Source: Eubacterium pyruvativorans
Lineage (GTDB): Bacteria; Bacillota; Clostridia; Peptostreptococcales; Anaerovoracaceae
Length of the DNA: 51,750 bases
Assembly: GCF_900102225.1 (NCBI RefSeq)
Contig: NZ_FNBF01000012.1
Location: forward strand, 1 to 51,750
Reading direction: 5' to 3'
The notes below the pieces were generated by a model. The model did not search any database. It had not been told where the DNA came from and saw nothing but the letters and a program-made list of their open reading frames with translations. Positions 43,336-51,750 of the stretch are shown here, piece by piece (the first letter of the stretch is position 1; every line of letters begins with the position of its first letter). A program made the translations under genes and the position numbers.

Positions 43336-44207
43336 CCCGTTTCTATCTGCTGGATGATGATGTGTCCGTTACCGGCATTCTGAAGATTATCATCGAAGGG
43401 AAGAAACTGGGGGAGGTCTGCGGCATGTCCGAATCGCCGGAGGAAGCGATGGATGACCTGGCGTATTCCCGGCCGGACATTGTGATCGTGGACCTGCTGA
43501 TGCCGGAAATGGACGGCATCACATTCGTGAAGCGGGCACGGCAGTCCTTCCGGGATACGGAGTTCATCATGCTTTCCCAGGTTTCCTCCAAGGACATGAT
43601 TGCGAAGGCCTATGAAGCAGGGGTCCGGTATTTCATCCAGAAGCCGGTGAATGCGATTGAAGTGACGAAAGTGATCGAGAATGTGGTGGACGAGCAGCGG
43701 ATGAAGCGCACCATGGATCAGATGAAGCATCTGTTCGCCGGCGCCGGAGAACCGGACAGGTCGGAAGGAGCGGATTCGAAAGAAGCGGCTTCCGGCGAAC
43801 TCGCTGCCCGGCAGGATGCCCGGGACCGGGCCCGCCGGATTCTTCAGGAGCTCGGGATGATCGGTGCCGTGGGATATGACGATATCATCCGGGTGGTGGA
43901 GCGGTATGCGAATCATGAAGAGGAAATGGCCGGCCTGACGGTGAAAAAAATCTGCGAAGCCTTCTCAGACTCTCCGAAATCCATGGAGCAGCGGATCCGG
44001 CGCACAGCGGCTTCGGGGCTGACCACCATCGCCAGCATGGGCGCAGACGACTTCACGAATCCGGTGTTCACCGATTATTCCGGAAGCCTGTTCGATTTCG
44101 AACAGGTCCGGAAGGAGATGGACTATATTCAGGGAAAGTCCGACCAGCGGGGGAATGTGAAAATCAAGAAGTTCCTCACTGCGCTGGTCAGTATGTGCAG
44201 CCACTAA
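43332..44207 (+). CDS. GlnL/YcbB-type response regulator
   Basis: A 291-residue regulator with a receiver domain (Asp54 in VIVDLLMPEMDG, Lys in FIQKPVNA) and a C-terminal YcbB-type output domain (ILQELGMIGAVGYDDIIRVV, LTVKKICEAFSDSPKSMEQR, FLTALVSMC). In Bacillus subtilis the GlnK-GlnL pair turns on glutaminase and a glutamine transporter. Its start overlaps the kinase stop (ATGA), so expression is coupled. A Glu/Ala/Asp-rich linker of about 30 residues joins the domains. The target gene here is not shown by the sequence; the YkvI gene upstream is a candidate. Confidence 0.9.
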   Translation: MTRFYLLDDDVSVTGILKIIIEGKKLGEVCGMSESPEEAMDDLAYSRPDIVIVDLLMPEMDGITFVKRARQSFRDTEFIMLSQVSSKDMIAKAYEAGVRYFIQKPVNAIEVTKVIENVVDEQRMKRTMDQMKHLFAGAGEPDRSEGADSKEAASGELAARQDARDRARRILQELGMIGAVGYDDIIRVVERYANHEEEMAGLTVKKICEAFSDSPKSMEQRIRRTAASGLTTIASMGADDFTNPVFTDYSGSLFDFEQVRKEMDYIQGKSDQRGNVKIKKFLTALVSMCSH

Positions 44208-44257
44208 GCAGGCAGTGTATCCGCCGCTGCGTCAGGAGCCTGTGCCGCCGGAGGCAG

Positions 44258-45055
44258 TTAGCGGGCCGCCTGAATGATTTTCTTTGCCGATGCTGCGGCG
44301 GTGCGGATCGGAACGGCGAAGCCCAGACCCTCCACGTCAGAGCCGGTTGATTTCGATTCCACGATGCCGATCAGGTTGCCGGAGGCATCGAAGAGTCCTC
44401 CGCCGGAGTTCCCCGGATTCACTGCGGCGTCGGTCTGCAGCAGGGTCAGTTTCTGATTGCCGATGGTCAGTTTGCGGTCCAGTGCGCTGATGATGCCGGT
44501 GGTGGCGGTGTTGCTCAGCTGCCCCAGCGGATTGCCGATGGCCACGGCAGTGTCTCCCACCTCCAGTTTGCTGCTGTCGCCGTAGGTGGCGGCGGTGAGG
44601 CCGGCAGCGCGGATCTTGATCACGGCCAGGTCATTGGAGGAGTCGGTTCCCACCAGAGTGGCCTGGTACTCCTTCTTGTTGTTTAACGTCACCGTGATCC
44701 GGGTCGCCCCGTCCACCACGTGTTCGCAGGTCAGTATGTAACCGTCTGAGCTGATGATCACTCCGGATCCGGCGCTGCTCGAAGTGCTTCCTGCGGAGAC
44801 GAACGGACCGGAAGACTGGGATTCTACCGTAATGGAAACTACGGAGTTCTTCGCTTTTTTTACGATGCTGTCGGTGGAAAGGGTGGTCTTGGCGGCGGTC
44901 AGGGTGTAGTTCCCGGTGTTGCCGCTGCTTCCGCTGCTGCCGAATTTCGAATAGAGAACCATCCCGCCGACGGACGCTGCCGCGCTGGTCGTCATGCATC
45001 CCGCAAGAATCAGAGCGAGAGTGCGTTTTTTTAGCTGCATCTTTCCCATTGTCAT
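44258..45055 (-). CDS. HtrA-type serine protease without PDZ domain
   Basis: A 265-residue S1C protease. One hydrophobic segment at about 11-34 anchors or exports it; LILAGC could also be a lipobox with Cys20. The protease core has His112 (CEHVVDG), Asp142 (SNDLAVIK) and Ser217 (GNSGGG). The frame stops right after the protease domain (KKIIQAAR), where the paralogue at 386-1957 continues into a PDZ domain, so substrate binding and oligomerisation must differ. AGGAGG lies 6 bases before the ATG at 45055. It is convergent with the GlnL-like gene. Confidence 0.92.
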   Translation of the reverse strand: MTMGKMQLKKRTLALILAGCMTTSAAASVGGMVLYSKFGSSGSSGNTGNYTLTAAKTTLSTDSIVKKAKNSVVSITVESQSSGPFVSAGSTSSSAGSGVIISSDGYILTCEHVVDGATRITVTLNNKKEYQATLVGTDSSNDLAVIKIRAAGLTAATYGDSSKLEVGDTAVAIGNPLGQLSNTATTGIISALDRKLTIGNQKLTLLQTDAAVNPGNSGGGLFDASGNLIGIVESKSTGSDVEGLGFAVPIRTAAASAKKIIQAAR

Positions 45056-45254
45056 AAGAAACCTCCTGATGTATTCTGTGCGCCCGCAGCGCCTGCTGAA
45101 TAATGTCTGCTGTTTCGGATGACATCATCATACTGCAGGAGGATGAAGCGGCCGTGGTACGTCTGCGAGAGAATGGTCAGAAAACATCCACCGTCTGTTC
45201 ACGTCGCTTCATATTCTGTTATTTCGGTGAAAAAATGCTGATCATTGACTGATG

Positions 45255-45306
45255 AGAGAAACCGGTGCCCGAAGGATAATTTGATCGTTCAGGCACCGGT
45301 TTCTCT
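45255..45306. terminator. Perfect 15-bp stem, likely terminator of the glycosyltransferase operon
   Basis: AGAGAAACCGGTGCC pairs with GGCACCGGTTTCTCT across a 22-base loop. On the minus strand TTTCTCTCATC follows the stem. The tail is poor in T, so termination may be partial. Confidence 0.6.
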
Positions 45307-45342
45307 CTGTTGTGGTCGGGCAATCCGGCTTTCCGCCCCGCC

Positions 45343-48300
45343 TCACCGTATGAAGCAGCGGAAAAACGCTCCGGCATCCGCCAGGATATGAATCTTGATT
45401 TTCAATGTTCCGCCCACGGCTTCCGCCATCTCCCGGCTCATGGTGTAAATGCCGCCGCCGCAGCGGTACATCAACTGAATGGCCTCGATCAGTTCCTGAT
45501 CGTCGTTGGTGATCCTGCGTGCTGCTTCAGACTGAATCATCAGCGCCGCTGCATCACCAGTCCGGGAGAATGACCGGATTCTCTCCGGATCCGCCGTATC
45601 CATCAGCACGAACTGACGGACCGGCAGATCGCCGAAGAGGCGCCGGCGTTCGATCTGTTCATTCAGCGGCAGTCCCTTCGTCATGAAGATGTTGGACTTT
45701 CGGATGATTTCCACGTTGTTCTGGTATTCTTCCAGCGTATCCTCCGCATATCCCCGGAGCATTTCGGCATGGACGATGCGGTCCAGTTCCGTGTCGGTCA
45801 GCTGCAGCGTATCGGCCATCGCATCGATCGCCGGTTCTTCTTCCGGCGCCTGATCCTTCTGCGGGGCGGTTTCCGCCTGGCTTCCGGCGCTTTCCTGCGG
45901 GGCAGTTTCCGCCTGACTGTCCGCCCCTTTTCGAATGAGTGGGCTCTCCTGATCGTCCGGCGTTTCATCATCCGAGCCCTCTGCCCGGTCTTCCGCCTGG
46001 CTTCCGGCTTCCTCCGGCGTTCCGCCGCTCCAGGCTTCGGCACCGCTCATAGCGGCCTCAATCCGTTCGGCCCGGGCGGCTTCGGCCTGCTCGGCGGCCT
46101 TTCGGTCCGCCGCTTCGTAGGCGTGAACGCTCATGTAATCCTCCGGGAAGGACACGAATACGTGCTCATTGAACCGGGTGTACGGATAGAGTTCCGCCAG
46201 CAGGTTGACGGCGTCTCCCGGCTTGAGGCTGTCCAGGATCAGGAACAGCGACGGCGGAACCTCGTCGTTGACAGGGGTCACCTGCAGCGGCTCCTTTCTG
46301 ACGGAAGGGACTCCGCCCTCCGGCCCGGATCCATCCTCCTGCGGGCCTTCCGGAAGTGGTGTGCTTCCGTCGTACTCTCCTTCCGGGAACCGGTCCGGGA
46401 AGAGCGACCGGAGCAGCGTCTCGGATTTTGTCTGCCAGGACTCCTTCCGGTCCAGCACAATGGCCCGGGCCGGCGTCAGGCGGAAGGCATCACAATCCCT
46501 CGTCAGCCGGGCAGCCGGTTCGGTGCCCTCGAAGACCAGGGTCTGTGCCATGACCATGTCATGGGCGGTATCGGCGGTGCGGCCGTCGATTTTCGGAGCG
46601 GGATCTGTCAGCGTCGGAAAAGCGAAGCTGTGTTCCTCCAGTACGGACCGGGTGCCGTCCTCCACCCGGGAAGGGTAGGTGCGGTAAAACAGGCAGACGT
46701 AGTTCTGGCGGTGTTTCCGGATCCACCAGTCCGGCATGGAACCGTCGGACAGAATCGTGCCGGCGGAGAAGGCCAGCTGCACATATTCAGAAGAATCCTT
46801 CCGCACCGGCTGTGTGCGGGAGAAGCCGGCGCACAGAATGGATTCGGACACGTCCCGCTTCTTTCCGTGGAGGGCGAACCAGGCCCGGATTCCGTCGAAT
46901 TCCGGCTTTTCCAGCTGGTAGAGCAGGTTCAGGACGCACCAGTTCAGGTCACCGTCTTCGGTGTCAATCAGAATCACAGACGGATCGATATCTTCATTCA
47001 GATAATATCCCACCGGTGTTTCCCGGTCTTCCCGGTCTGTCTTCTCTTCTGCATCAGGACTGTGGGATCCCATTTTCTTCAGGGCGGTCACAGCCTCAGA
47101 AACCAGGTTCTGGAACGGATTCGCCTTCTCGTCGGAAACCCGGTGCGCCTGCCGGTATTTTTTGACGGAAGCCGGATCGAATTCCTCCGCCACATCCAGC
47201 AGCTCTGCGTCGGACATCATGGAGATCATGGCCGGTTCCGGCATCTTCCGGTGGTGCAGATGCTGATAGAACGCCTTCATGTCCAGAGGCAGTTCCCGGA
47301 TGGCGGCGGTGCGGAACATCTTTCCGGCGAAGAAGAGGTCCAGCGCCCGGATGTTGTTCTGGAACGCCCATTCCATAACCGGACCCGGTGCGGCATGCCC
47401 GTACAGGTCCACATTCTTCAGCTGAAGTCCGGTGAAATCCAGGGCATCGTCCTGCTGCATGGCCCGCATCATGGCATACAGAGACCAGTGATCGTAGTAC
47501 ACGTCGCAGTCCACGAAACTGATGAAGCGGCTGCTGGCGGTTTCCAGGGCTTCCCGGATGGCATACTGATCGGCAAAGGTTAAATTGGGCTGCTGCCGGT
47601 AGAATTCGCTGACTTTCGGCTCCAGGGAACGGTCCAGCACGATGCGGAAAGACGGCTCCGCCTGGTCATACAGGTTCGCCAGAAAGTCAGGAACATAAGG
47701 AAGAGACATTTCTTCGCTCACCGCCACTGTGATCAGCGGGTTCGCCGTCATCTCCCGGCGGGTGATGACGCCGTCGTAGGTCATGATGTCCGATTCGTGG
47801 TAGATCAGCCGGGTGCGGGCCGCCTCGTTCAGTTTCCGGAACTGATCATTGATGAGTGCGGCCAGTTCGTCCAGACAGTCCTGGGGCAGCTTCCACATTC
47901 TGCGATAAAACCGGTCCAGCAGCACATCCCGCAGGAACCGGAACTGCAGCTCCTCCCGGAACTTCGGCCCCAGGAACGCCGTCCGGGCCTGAAGTTCCCG
48001 GTACGCATCCGCCGCACTCTGAATCAGATCCCGGTTCACGGACTGCAGCACATTTCGCCCCATGGACGGAATGACGGTGCGGCTCAGAACAGCCGTGCCC
48101 GCCGATGTGAAGATCTTCTCTGTGCACCGGATCGCATCAATCAGGAATACTCCGTCCCCCAGGTAGGAATAAGGCTGGAAGGACAGCCGGTTCTCCAGAA
48201 GGAATGCCCGGCGGAACCACTTTCCGTCTGTGGACAGGGTTTCCAGCTGGCGGAACGTGAGGCGCCGGGGATCCAGGCGGGAAACGATCTTCGGCAGAAG

Positions 48301-48696
48301 GCTGTCCGGCCGGTCCCGCCGTGCTGTGACGCCGTCCACCCGGGTCACGCCGCCGATCACCAGGTCGCAGTCGTAGACCGTGACGACCTGATGCATGTGA
48401 AAAAAACTGTCCTCCGGCAGGATATCATCGGCATCCAGGAAGGTGACGAATTCGCCCTTCGCTGCCCGAAGTCCCGCATTGCGGGCGGCCCAGGCTCCGG
48501 TGTGCTTCTGATCGATTCTCCGGAACCGGTCGTCCGCCTGTACGAAGGAGTCGATCAATTCGGCGGATCCGTCCGTAGATCCGTCGTTCACACAGAGAAC
48601 CTCGAAATCGCCGTAGCGCTGGCGTTTCAGTGAGGACAGTGCGGCCCTGAGGGTCTTCTCACTGTTGTATACCGGTATGATGACTGATAATCTCAT
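45343..48696 (-). CDS. Large multidomain glycosyltransferase (GT2 plus degenerate teichoic-acid-type parts)
   Basis: An 1117-residue protein. Residues 1-240 are an intact GT2 domain (MRLSVIIPVYNSEKTLRAAL, NDGS 37-40, DAD 88-90). A second GT-A-like domain lies at about 315-470 with DCD at 396-398. Residues about 570-760 resemble CDP-glycerol glycerophosphotransferases (GTILSDGSMPDWWIRKHRQN), but the catalytic histidine segment TWHGTP is replaced by FYRTYP. A low-complexity SQAETAPQ repeat region (885-960) precedes a C-terminal GT-B-like remnant. The ATG at 48696 follows CGGAGGT. It probably builds or modifies a surface polymer; the NUDIX gene is 31 bases upstream. Confidence 0.82.
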   Translation of the reverse strand: MRLSVIIPVYNSEKTLRAALSSLKRQRYGDFEVLCVNDGSTDGSAELIDSFVQADDRFRRIDQKHTGAWAARNAGLRAAKGEFVTFLDADDILPEDSFFHMHQVVTVYDCDLVIGGVTRVDGVTARRDRPDSLLPKIVSRLDPRRLTFRQLETLSTDGKWFRRAFLLENRLSFQPYSYLGDGVFLIDAIRCTEKIFTSAGTAVLSRTVIPSMGRNVLQSVNRDLIQSAADAYRELQARTAFLGPKFREELQFRFLRDVLLDRFYRRMWKLPQDCLDELAALINDQFRKLNEAARTRLIYHESDIMTYDGVITRREMTANPLITVAVSEEMSLPYVPDFLANLYDQAEPSFRIVLDRSLEPKVSEFYRQQPNLTFADQYAIREALETASSRFISFVDCDVYYDHWSLYAMMRAMQQDDALDFTGLQLKNVDLYGHAAPGPVMEWAFQNNIRALDLFFAGKMFRTAAIRELPLDMKAFYQHLHHRKMPEPAMISMMSDAELLDVAEEFDPASVKKYRQAHRVSDEKANPFQNLVSEAVTALKKMGSHSPDAEEKTDREDRETPVGYYLNEDIDPSVILIDTEDGDLNWCVLNLLYQLEKPEFDGIRAWFALHGKKRDVSESILCAGFSRTQPVRKDSSEYVQLAFSAGTILSDGSMPDWWIRKHRQNYVCLFYRTYPSRVEDGTRSVLEEHSFAFPTLTDPAPKIDGRTADTAHDMVMAQTLVFEGTEPAARLTRDCDAFRLTPARAIVLDRKESWQTKSETLLRSLFPDRFPEGEYDGSTPLPEGPQEDGSGPEGGVPSVRKEPLQVTPVNDEVPPSLFLILDSLKPGDAVNLLAELYPYTRFNEHVFVSFPEDYMSVHAYEAADRKAAEQAEAARAERIEAAMSGAEAWSGGTPEEAGSQAEDRAEGSDDETPDDQESPLIRKGADSQAETAPQESAGSQAETAPQKDQAPEEEPAIDAMADTLQLTDTELDRIVHAEMLRGYAEDTLEEYQNNVEIIRKSNIFMTKGLPLNEQIERRRLFGDLPVRQFVLMDTADPERIRSFSRTGDAAALMIQSEAARRITNDDQELIEAIQLMYRCGGGIYTMSREMAEAVGGTLKIKIHILADAGAFFRCFIR

Positions 48697-48727
48697 GCAT
48701 TTACCTCCGAAACCATATATATGTTCA

Positions 48728-49231
48728 TTATACCGCATTTCCGTGTCCGGCGGGAAGCGGCATCGGATTTCCGTCCAGGGCGGCGGACACCAGCCTGTCA
48801 CCGCCGTCATAAACCAGCTTCAGGGAAAAGAACGGACGGTCTTCGTCCAGCAGGCGGAAGAAGATCCGGTCGCCTTCCCACAGCTCCAGCGACGGCACCT
48901 CTTCTTTCGGAACCCACTCCAGCACGCCCTCATCACAGGGGATCGGGGTGCCGGTGAAGGCATCGGCCGTGAAGAGGTGCATGTACTCGGTGACGCCGCT
49001 GCCGGATATGAAGGTGACCAGGCCACGGAAACGCCAGGACGTCAGCGTGTAGCCCGTCTCCTCCCGCACTTCCCGGAGAATACATTCTTCCGGGCTTTCA
49101 TCCTGCTCGAAGTGGCCGCCCACCCCGATCCATTTGTCGTGATTCACATCGTTCTCCTTCACGGTGCGGTGGAGCATCAGCCACTTCCCGTCCTGTTCGA
49201 TATAGCACAATGTGCTGAGTCCTGCGTTCAT
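48728..49231 (-). CDS. NUDIX hydrolase, MutT-like
   Basis: A 167-residue pyrophosphohydrolase. The Nudix box is complete (GGHFEQDESPEECILREVRE followed by ETGY), giving the metal-binding REVREE core. N-terminal STLCYIEQDGKWLMLHR and the KWIGVGGH lead are typical of the 8-oxo-dGTP diphosphatase-like subgroup in Firmicutes. Substrate not proven. The upstream spacing of the ATG at 49231 shows GGAAGG. It is the first gene of a two-gene unit with the large glycosyltransferase. Confidence 0.9.
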   Translation of the reverse strand: MNAGLSTLCYIEQDGKWLMLHRTVKENDVNHDKWIGVGGHFEQDESPEECILREVREETGYTLTSWRFRGLVTFISGSGVTEYMHLFTADAFTGTPIPCDEGVLEWVPKEEVPSLELWEGDRIFFRLLDEDRPFFSLKLVYDGGDRLVSAALDGNPMPLPAGHGNAV

Positions 49232-49429
49232 ATATACCTTCCTTCCCGGAATATTCCTGCTTTCTCAATTGCAATCCGAATGCGATTCGGAATCTGTGCT
49301 TCCCGGGAAGCTGTCCCGCATGTTCGCCGGACTTTACTTTCCCGCCCGGAAGCGATATTATATTAGATTGTATCATGAGTTTCAGAAATCAGAACAGGGT
49401 GTCTTCACCCTTTTGGGAGAATAGATCGA

Positions 49430-50566
49430 ATGAAAAGCAAGAATCTGATCGGTATAACGCTGGTTGTCCTGGGCCTGATCGTCGGCGGAACCTATTTCTT
49501 TCTGCTCCAGGCCAAGACGGTGGTCACAGGGGTGGAGACAAAATGGAACATTGACGCCGGCCGGATCATCCGGGACCGGATCACCATCTCTCCGGCGAAG
49601 AACCGGAAGGTGGAACTTCAGGAATATGATTCCAAAAGGAAGACCTGGGTCACCCGGAAGACGTTCCGGACAAAGGGCCGGAATGTAACGAAACTGACGG
49701 TTGTGTTCCCCCGGAACTGGGCGGACCGTACGTACACCACATGGCGCATTCATCTGCCGCGGGTGCTGGGCGCCCGGGGGTATGACAGTGAGAAGATCCG
49801 GATCACGGCCATGAATCTCCGCTCCATTGAAGGGCTGAACACGAAGGCGGCGGTGATCATGGACATGAAGACGAAGCAGGTGATCTACGGGCAGAACATG
49901 CACCAGCGTCTCCCGAATGCCAGTACCACGAAAATGATGACCGCCATCGTTTCCATGAGCCGGGCCACCGGCAGCGAGCGGGTCCGGTTCACGAAGGAAG
50001 TGGTGGATACGCCGGAGGGTCTCATGTGGAAGAAGAAGGGAGACGTCTTCCTGATGAGCGACCTCTGGAAGGCCATGCTGATCATGTCCTGCAATGACGC
50101 CGCTGCGGGGGTTGCATACGGGACGACCGGGGACATTTCCACCTTTGTCAACCTCATGAACCGCACCGCCGGAGAGATGGGACTGAAGGACACCCACTTC
50201 ATGAACCCTCACGGCATGGACACAGCGGGGCACTATTCCTCAGCGTATGACCTGGCTCTGATTGACCGGCGGGCCATGGATTTCGCTGCGTTCCGGAAAA
50301 TTGTCAGGATGCAGAAGTACCAGTTCCGGGCGCTGAATCATCCGGAGCGGATCAATTACATCACCACCACCAACGACCTGCTGAAGAAGAACATTCCGGG
50401 ATACCTGGGCGGGAAGACCGGAACGACTTACGGCGCCGGAGACTGCTATGCCGGCGTGTATGAGTACAAAGGCCGGAAGTATATCACCGTGGTGCTGAAT
50501 GCAAAAAACCGCTGGAAGGCGACCCGGAAACTCTACAGCTACATCCGGACCTCCGGCGTCCGGTAG
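49430..50566 (+). CDS. D-alanyl-D-alanine carboxypeptidase (peptidase S11)
   Basis: A 378-residue penicillin-binding protein that trims the terminal D-Ala of peptidoglycan stem peptides. An N-terminal membrane anchor (about 7-26) and an extra beta-rich domain of about 100 residues precede the S11 domain. Catalytic motifs are S165-x-x-K168 (NASTTKMM), SCN 220-222, and KTG 329-331 (GGKTGTTYGAG). The usual C-terminal membrane-binding domain of DacA/DacF is absent; the N-terminal anchor replaces it. GGGAGAAT lies upstream of the ATG. Confidence 0.9.
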   Translation: MKSKNLIGITLVVLGLIVGGTYFFLLQAKTVVTGVETKWNIDAGRIIRDRITISPAKNRKVELQEYDSKRKTWVTRKTFRTKGRNVTKLTVVFPRNWADRTYTTWRIHLPRVLGARGYDSEKIRITAMNLRSIEGLNTKAAVIMDMKTKQVIYGQNMHQRLPNASTTKMMTAIVSMSRATGSERVRFTKEVVDTPEGLMWKKKGDVFLMSDLWKAMLIMSCNDAAAGVAYGTTGDISTFVNLMNRTAGEMGLKDTHFMNPHGMDTAGHYSSAYDLALIDRRAMDFAAFRKIVRMQKYQFRALNHPERINYITTTNDLLKKNIPGYLGGKTGTTYGAGDCYAGVYEYKGRKYITVVLNAKNRWKATRKLYSYIRTSGVR

Positions 50567-50578
50567 CACGGGCCTGCA

Positions 50579-50607
50579 TTGACCCTGTCCGCCGTATTTG
50601 GTAAAAT
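50579..50607 (+). promoter_or_regulatory. Promoter of the small membrane protein / PIN-like pair
   Basis: TTGACC and TAAAAT are 17 bases apart, 61 bases before the start codon at 50668. Confidence 0.65.
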
Positions 50608-50667
50608 ATCTTTAATTATCTTATCGACGTATCGGAAATCGTTGTCATTCGGACAGGAGATGAGGAC

Positions 50668-51018
50668 ATGGAAAAGAAAAATCTGATCATCGGGCTGGTT
50701 ACTGCCGGCGTTCTGACGGGCGGTGCGGCACTGATCATCTATCTGGCGCTGCGCCATCATCAGAAAGTGGCGGAGCAGAAGAAACTGAGGAACCGGGCGA
50801 TCAATGCGATCCGTTCGGTGAAGCCGCAGGCGTTCCGGAAGGCGGACCGGTCTGCCCTGAAGGCTCTTTCCGAGAAATACATTGCGAAAGTGAAGGAGGC
50901 AAAGAACAGTGTGGATATCTACGCCGCCCGGGACGCCTTCGAAGAAGCGGCAGCAGGCCTGAAGAGCCGTGCCGCCCGGATGAAGGAAGGCAGAAAGGGC
51001 GTCGTCCATATCGACTGA
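50668..51018 (+). CDS. Small single-pass membrane protein
   Basis: A 116-residue protein with one membrane helix (about 7-29) and a basic, Lys/Arg/Ala-rich helical cytoplasmic part, likely a coiled coil, with KADRSALKALSEKYIAKVKE and ARDAFEEAAAG. No family recognised. AGGAGATGAGG lies upstream of the ATG. It is 10 bases before the PIN-like gene, so the two share a transcript. Confidence 0.7.
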   Translation: MEKKNLIIGLVTAGVLTGGAALIIYLALRHHQKVAEQKKLRNRAINAIRSVKPQAFRKADRSALKALSEKYIAKVKEAKNSVDIYAARDAFEEAAAGLKSRAARMKEGRKGVVHID

Positions 51019-51028
51019 TTGCGAGATT

Positions 51029-51616
51029 ATGAGTGTATATTTAATTGATTACGAAAATATTAAGTCCGAGGGTATGAACGGCATCGACGAACTGACGAAG
51101 GATGATGTGGTCTGCCTGTTCTACAGCGAAAACGCCAACACAATGACGTTCCGCATGCACCGGAAAATCAACGACTGCCGGGCCGATTTCCGGTTCCAGG
51201 ACGTGGGGGTGGGTTCGAAGAACGCACTGGACTTCCAGCTGGCCACCTATCTGGGCTATGTCATTGCCGAAAATGATGCCAACGAACAGACAGAACAGTA
51301 CTACATCGTCAGCAAGGACAAAGGTTATCAGAGTGTCTGCCGTTTCTGGAGCGACCGGGGCTACATGGTGTCCATGGCGGCGGATCTGACCGGCACCAGC
51401 GCAGAGGACGAGAGAGAATCCCTCCTCCATTCGGTGGAATCGGTTATTGGCGATGCGGAGACTGCGTCGAAAATCGTCACCATCATCCAGCGCTACAAGA
51501 CCAAGCAGGGCATCAATAACGCCCTGATGCGCGCCTTCCAGAGCCAGGACAACAAACTGTCCAGCGAGTACTACAAGGCGATTAAACCGTTCATCAAGAA
51601 CAAGAAAGGAAAGTAA
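51029..51616 (+). CDS. PIN-like nuclease domain protein
   Basis: A 195-residue protein with the PIN/NYN-type fold: MSVYLIDYENIKSEG with the first acidic pair, GSKNALDFQLATYLG with the middle Asp, and YIVSKDKGYQSVCRF with the third Asp, which together form the metal site of such RNases. The KNALDFQL and SKDKGY motifs fit the bacterial PIN_7 group. Residues 130-195 form a helical tail. Ribonuclease activity is inferred. The start has only a weak GCGAGA site, so it probably depends on translation of the preceding gene. Confidence 0.8.
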   Translation: MSVYLIDYENIKSEGMNGIDELTKDDVVCLFYSENANTMTFRMHRKINDCRADFRFQDVGVGSKNALDFQLATYLGYVIAENDANEQTEQYYIVSKDKGYQSVCRFWSDRGYMVSMAADLTGTSAEDERESLLHSVESVIGDAETASKIVTIIQRYKTKQGINNALMRAFQSQDNKLSSEYYKAIKPFIKNKKGK

Positions 51617-51655
51617 TTCTGCATGGCCTGCCCGGGCGGCGATCTGTTCTGGAAA

Positions 51656-51750
51656 CGGTCGTCCGGGCGGGTGCGGAAGCCTGGGGTGCGATCGACCTGG
51701 CAACAGTCGGTCGTCCGGGCGGGTGCGGAAGCCTGGGGTGCGATTGACCT
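51656..51750. repeat. 52-bp tandem repeat continuing beyond the window
   Basis: The unit begins CGGTCGTCCGGGCGGGTGCG at 51656 and again at 51708, and 42 of the first 43 bases agree before the window ends. A degenerate partial unit (GCCCGGGCGGCGATC) is at about 51630. Each unit contains GGTGCGGAA, also the arm of the inverted repeats at 21838-22266. Confidence 0.85.

Noticed and set aside
51656-51750. CRISPR array
   Set aside because: The repeated unit has no variable spacer; the whole 52 bp is repeated.

Overview
The window is a stretch of chromosome from a GC-rich member of the Clostridia (Bacillota). The evidence is the order rho, DUF1385, prmC, rpmE, prfA, ywlC, rpiB, upp, tyrS, a YcbB-type (GlnL-like) response regulator, strong AGGAGG ribosome binding sites, TTGACA/TATAAT promoters and a single-membrane envelope gene set (membrane-anchored HtrA, S11 D,D-carboxypeptidase). 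Codon use is rich in CGG/CCGG. A family such as the Anaerovoracaceae is possible but is only a guess.

Layout. 1-329: end of an IS3-family element, lying against what looks like half of a terminator. 386-5205: HtrA protease, DUF1934 protein, ClC chloride transporter, two XRE regulators. 5522-14783: core block with rho, DUF1385, prmC, rpmE, then prfA, Sua5-type threonylcarbamoyl-AMP synthase, rpiB, upp and tyrS; a probable structured RNA sits between rpmE and prfA. 14982-21769: TetR plus P-type ATPase, rplM-rpsI with a long leader, a PsiE-like membrane protein and an old-yellow-enzyme-type reductase. 21770-22647: gene-free, with four copies of an inverted-repeat element, a tandem repeat and operator-like palindromes. 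22648-30914: metabolic and signalling genes (cyclase, AhpD-like protein, class V aminotransferase, isochorismatase-like hydrolase, lipoprotein, HAD phosphatase, OmpR-type two-component system, unknown possible barrel protein). 31081-33178: two identical tRNA-Lys(CUU) genes flanking a sodium:neurotransmitter-type symporter.

33179-39553 is a decaying genomic island with codon use and base composition unlike the rest. It carries a membrane-bound XRE regulator overlapping a secreted protein broken in a G6 run, phage/ICE-type small genes, a shortened ICE-type replication-like protein, a roughly 520-nt highly structured gene-free segment that I read as a large noncoding RNA on the minus strand, a toxin-antitoxin pair, and a large serine recombinase broken by a frameshift and a probable deletion of its zinc ribbon. 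Three reading-frame breaks within about 6 kb suggest a stranded element.

39651-51750 returns to chromosome: flavin reductase, YkvI transporter with an operator-like palindrome, GlnK/GlnL-like two-component system, a second HtrA without PDZ domain, a 1117-residue multidomain glycosyltransferase with degenerate glycerophosphotransferase-like parts, NUDIX hydrolase, D,D-carboxypeptidase, a small membrane protein with a PIN-like nuclease, and the start of a 52-bp tandem repeat that runs off the window.
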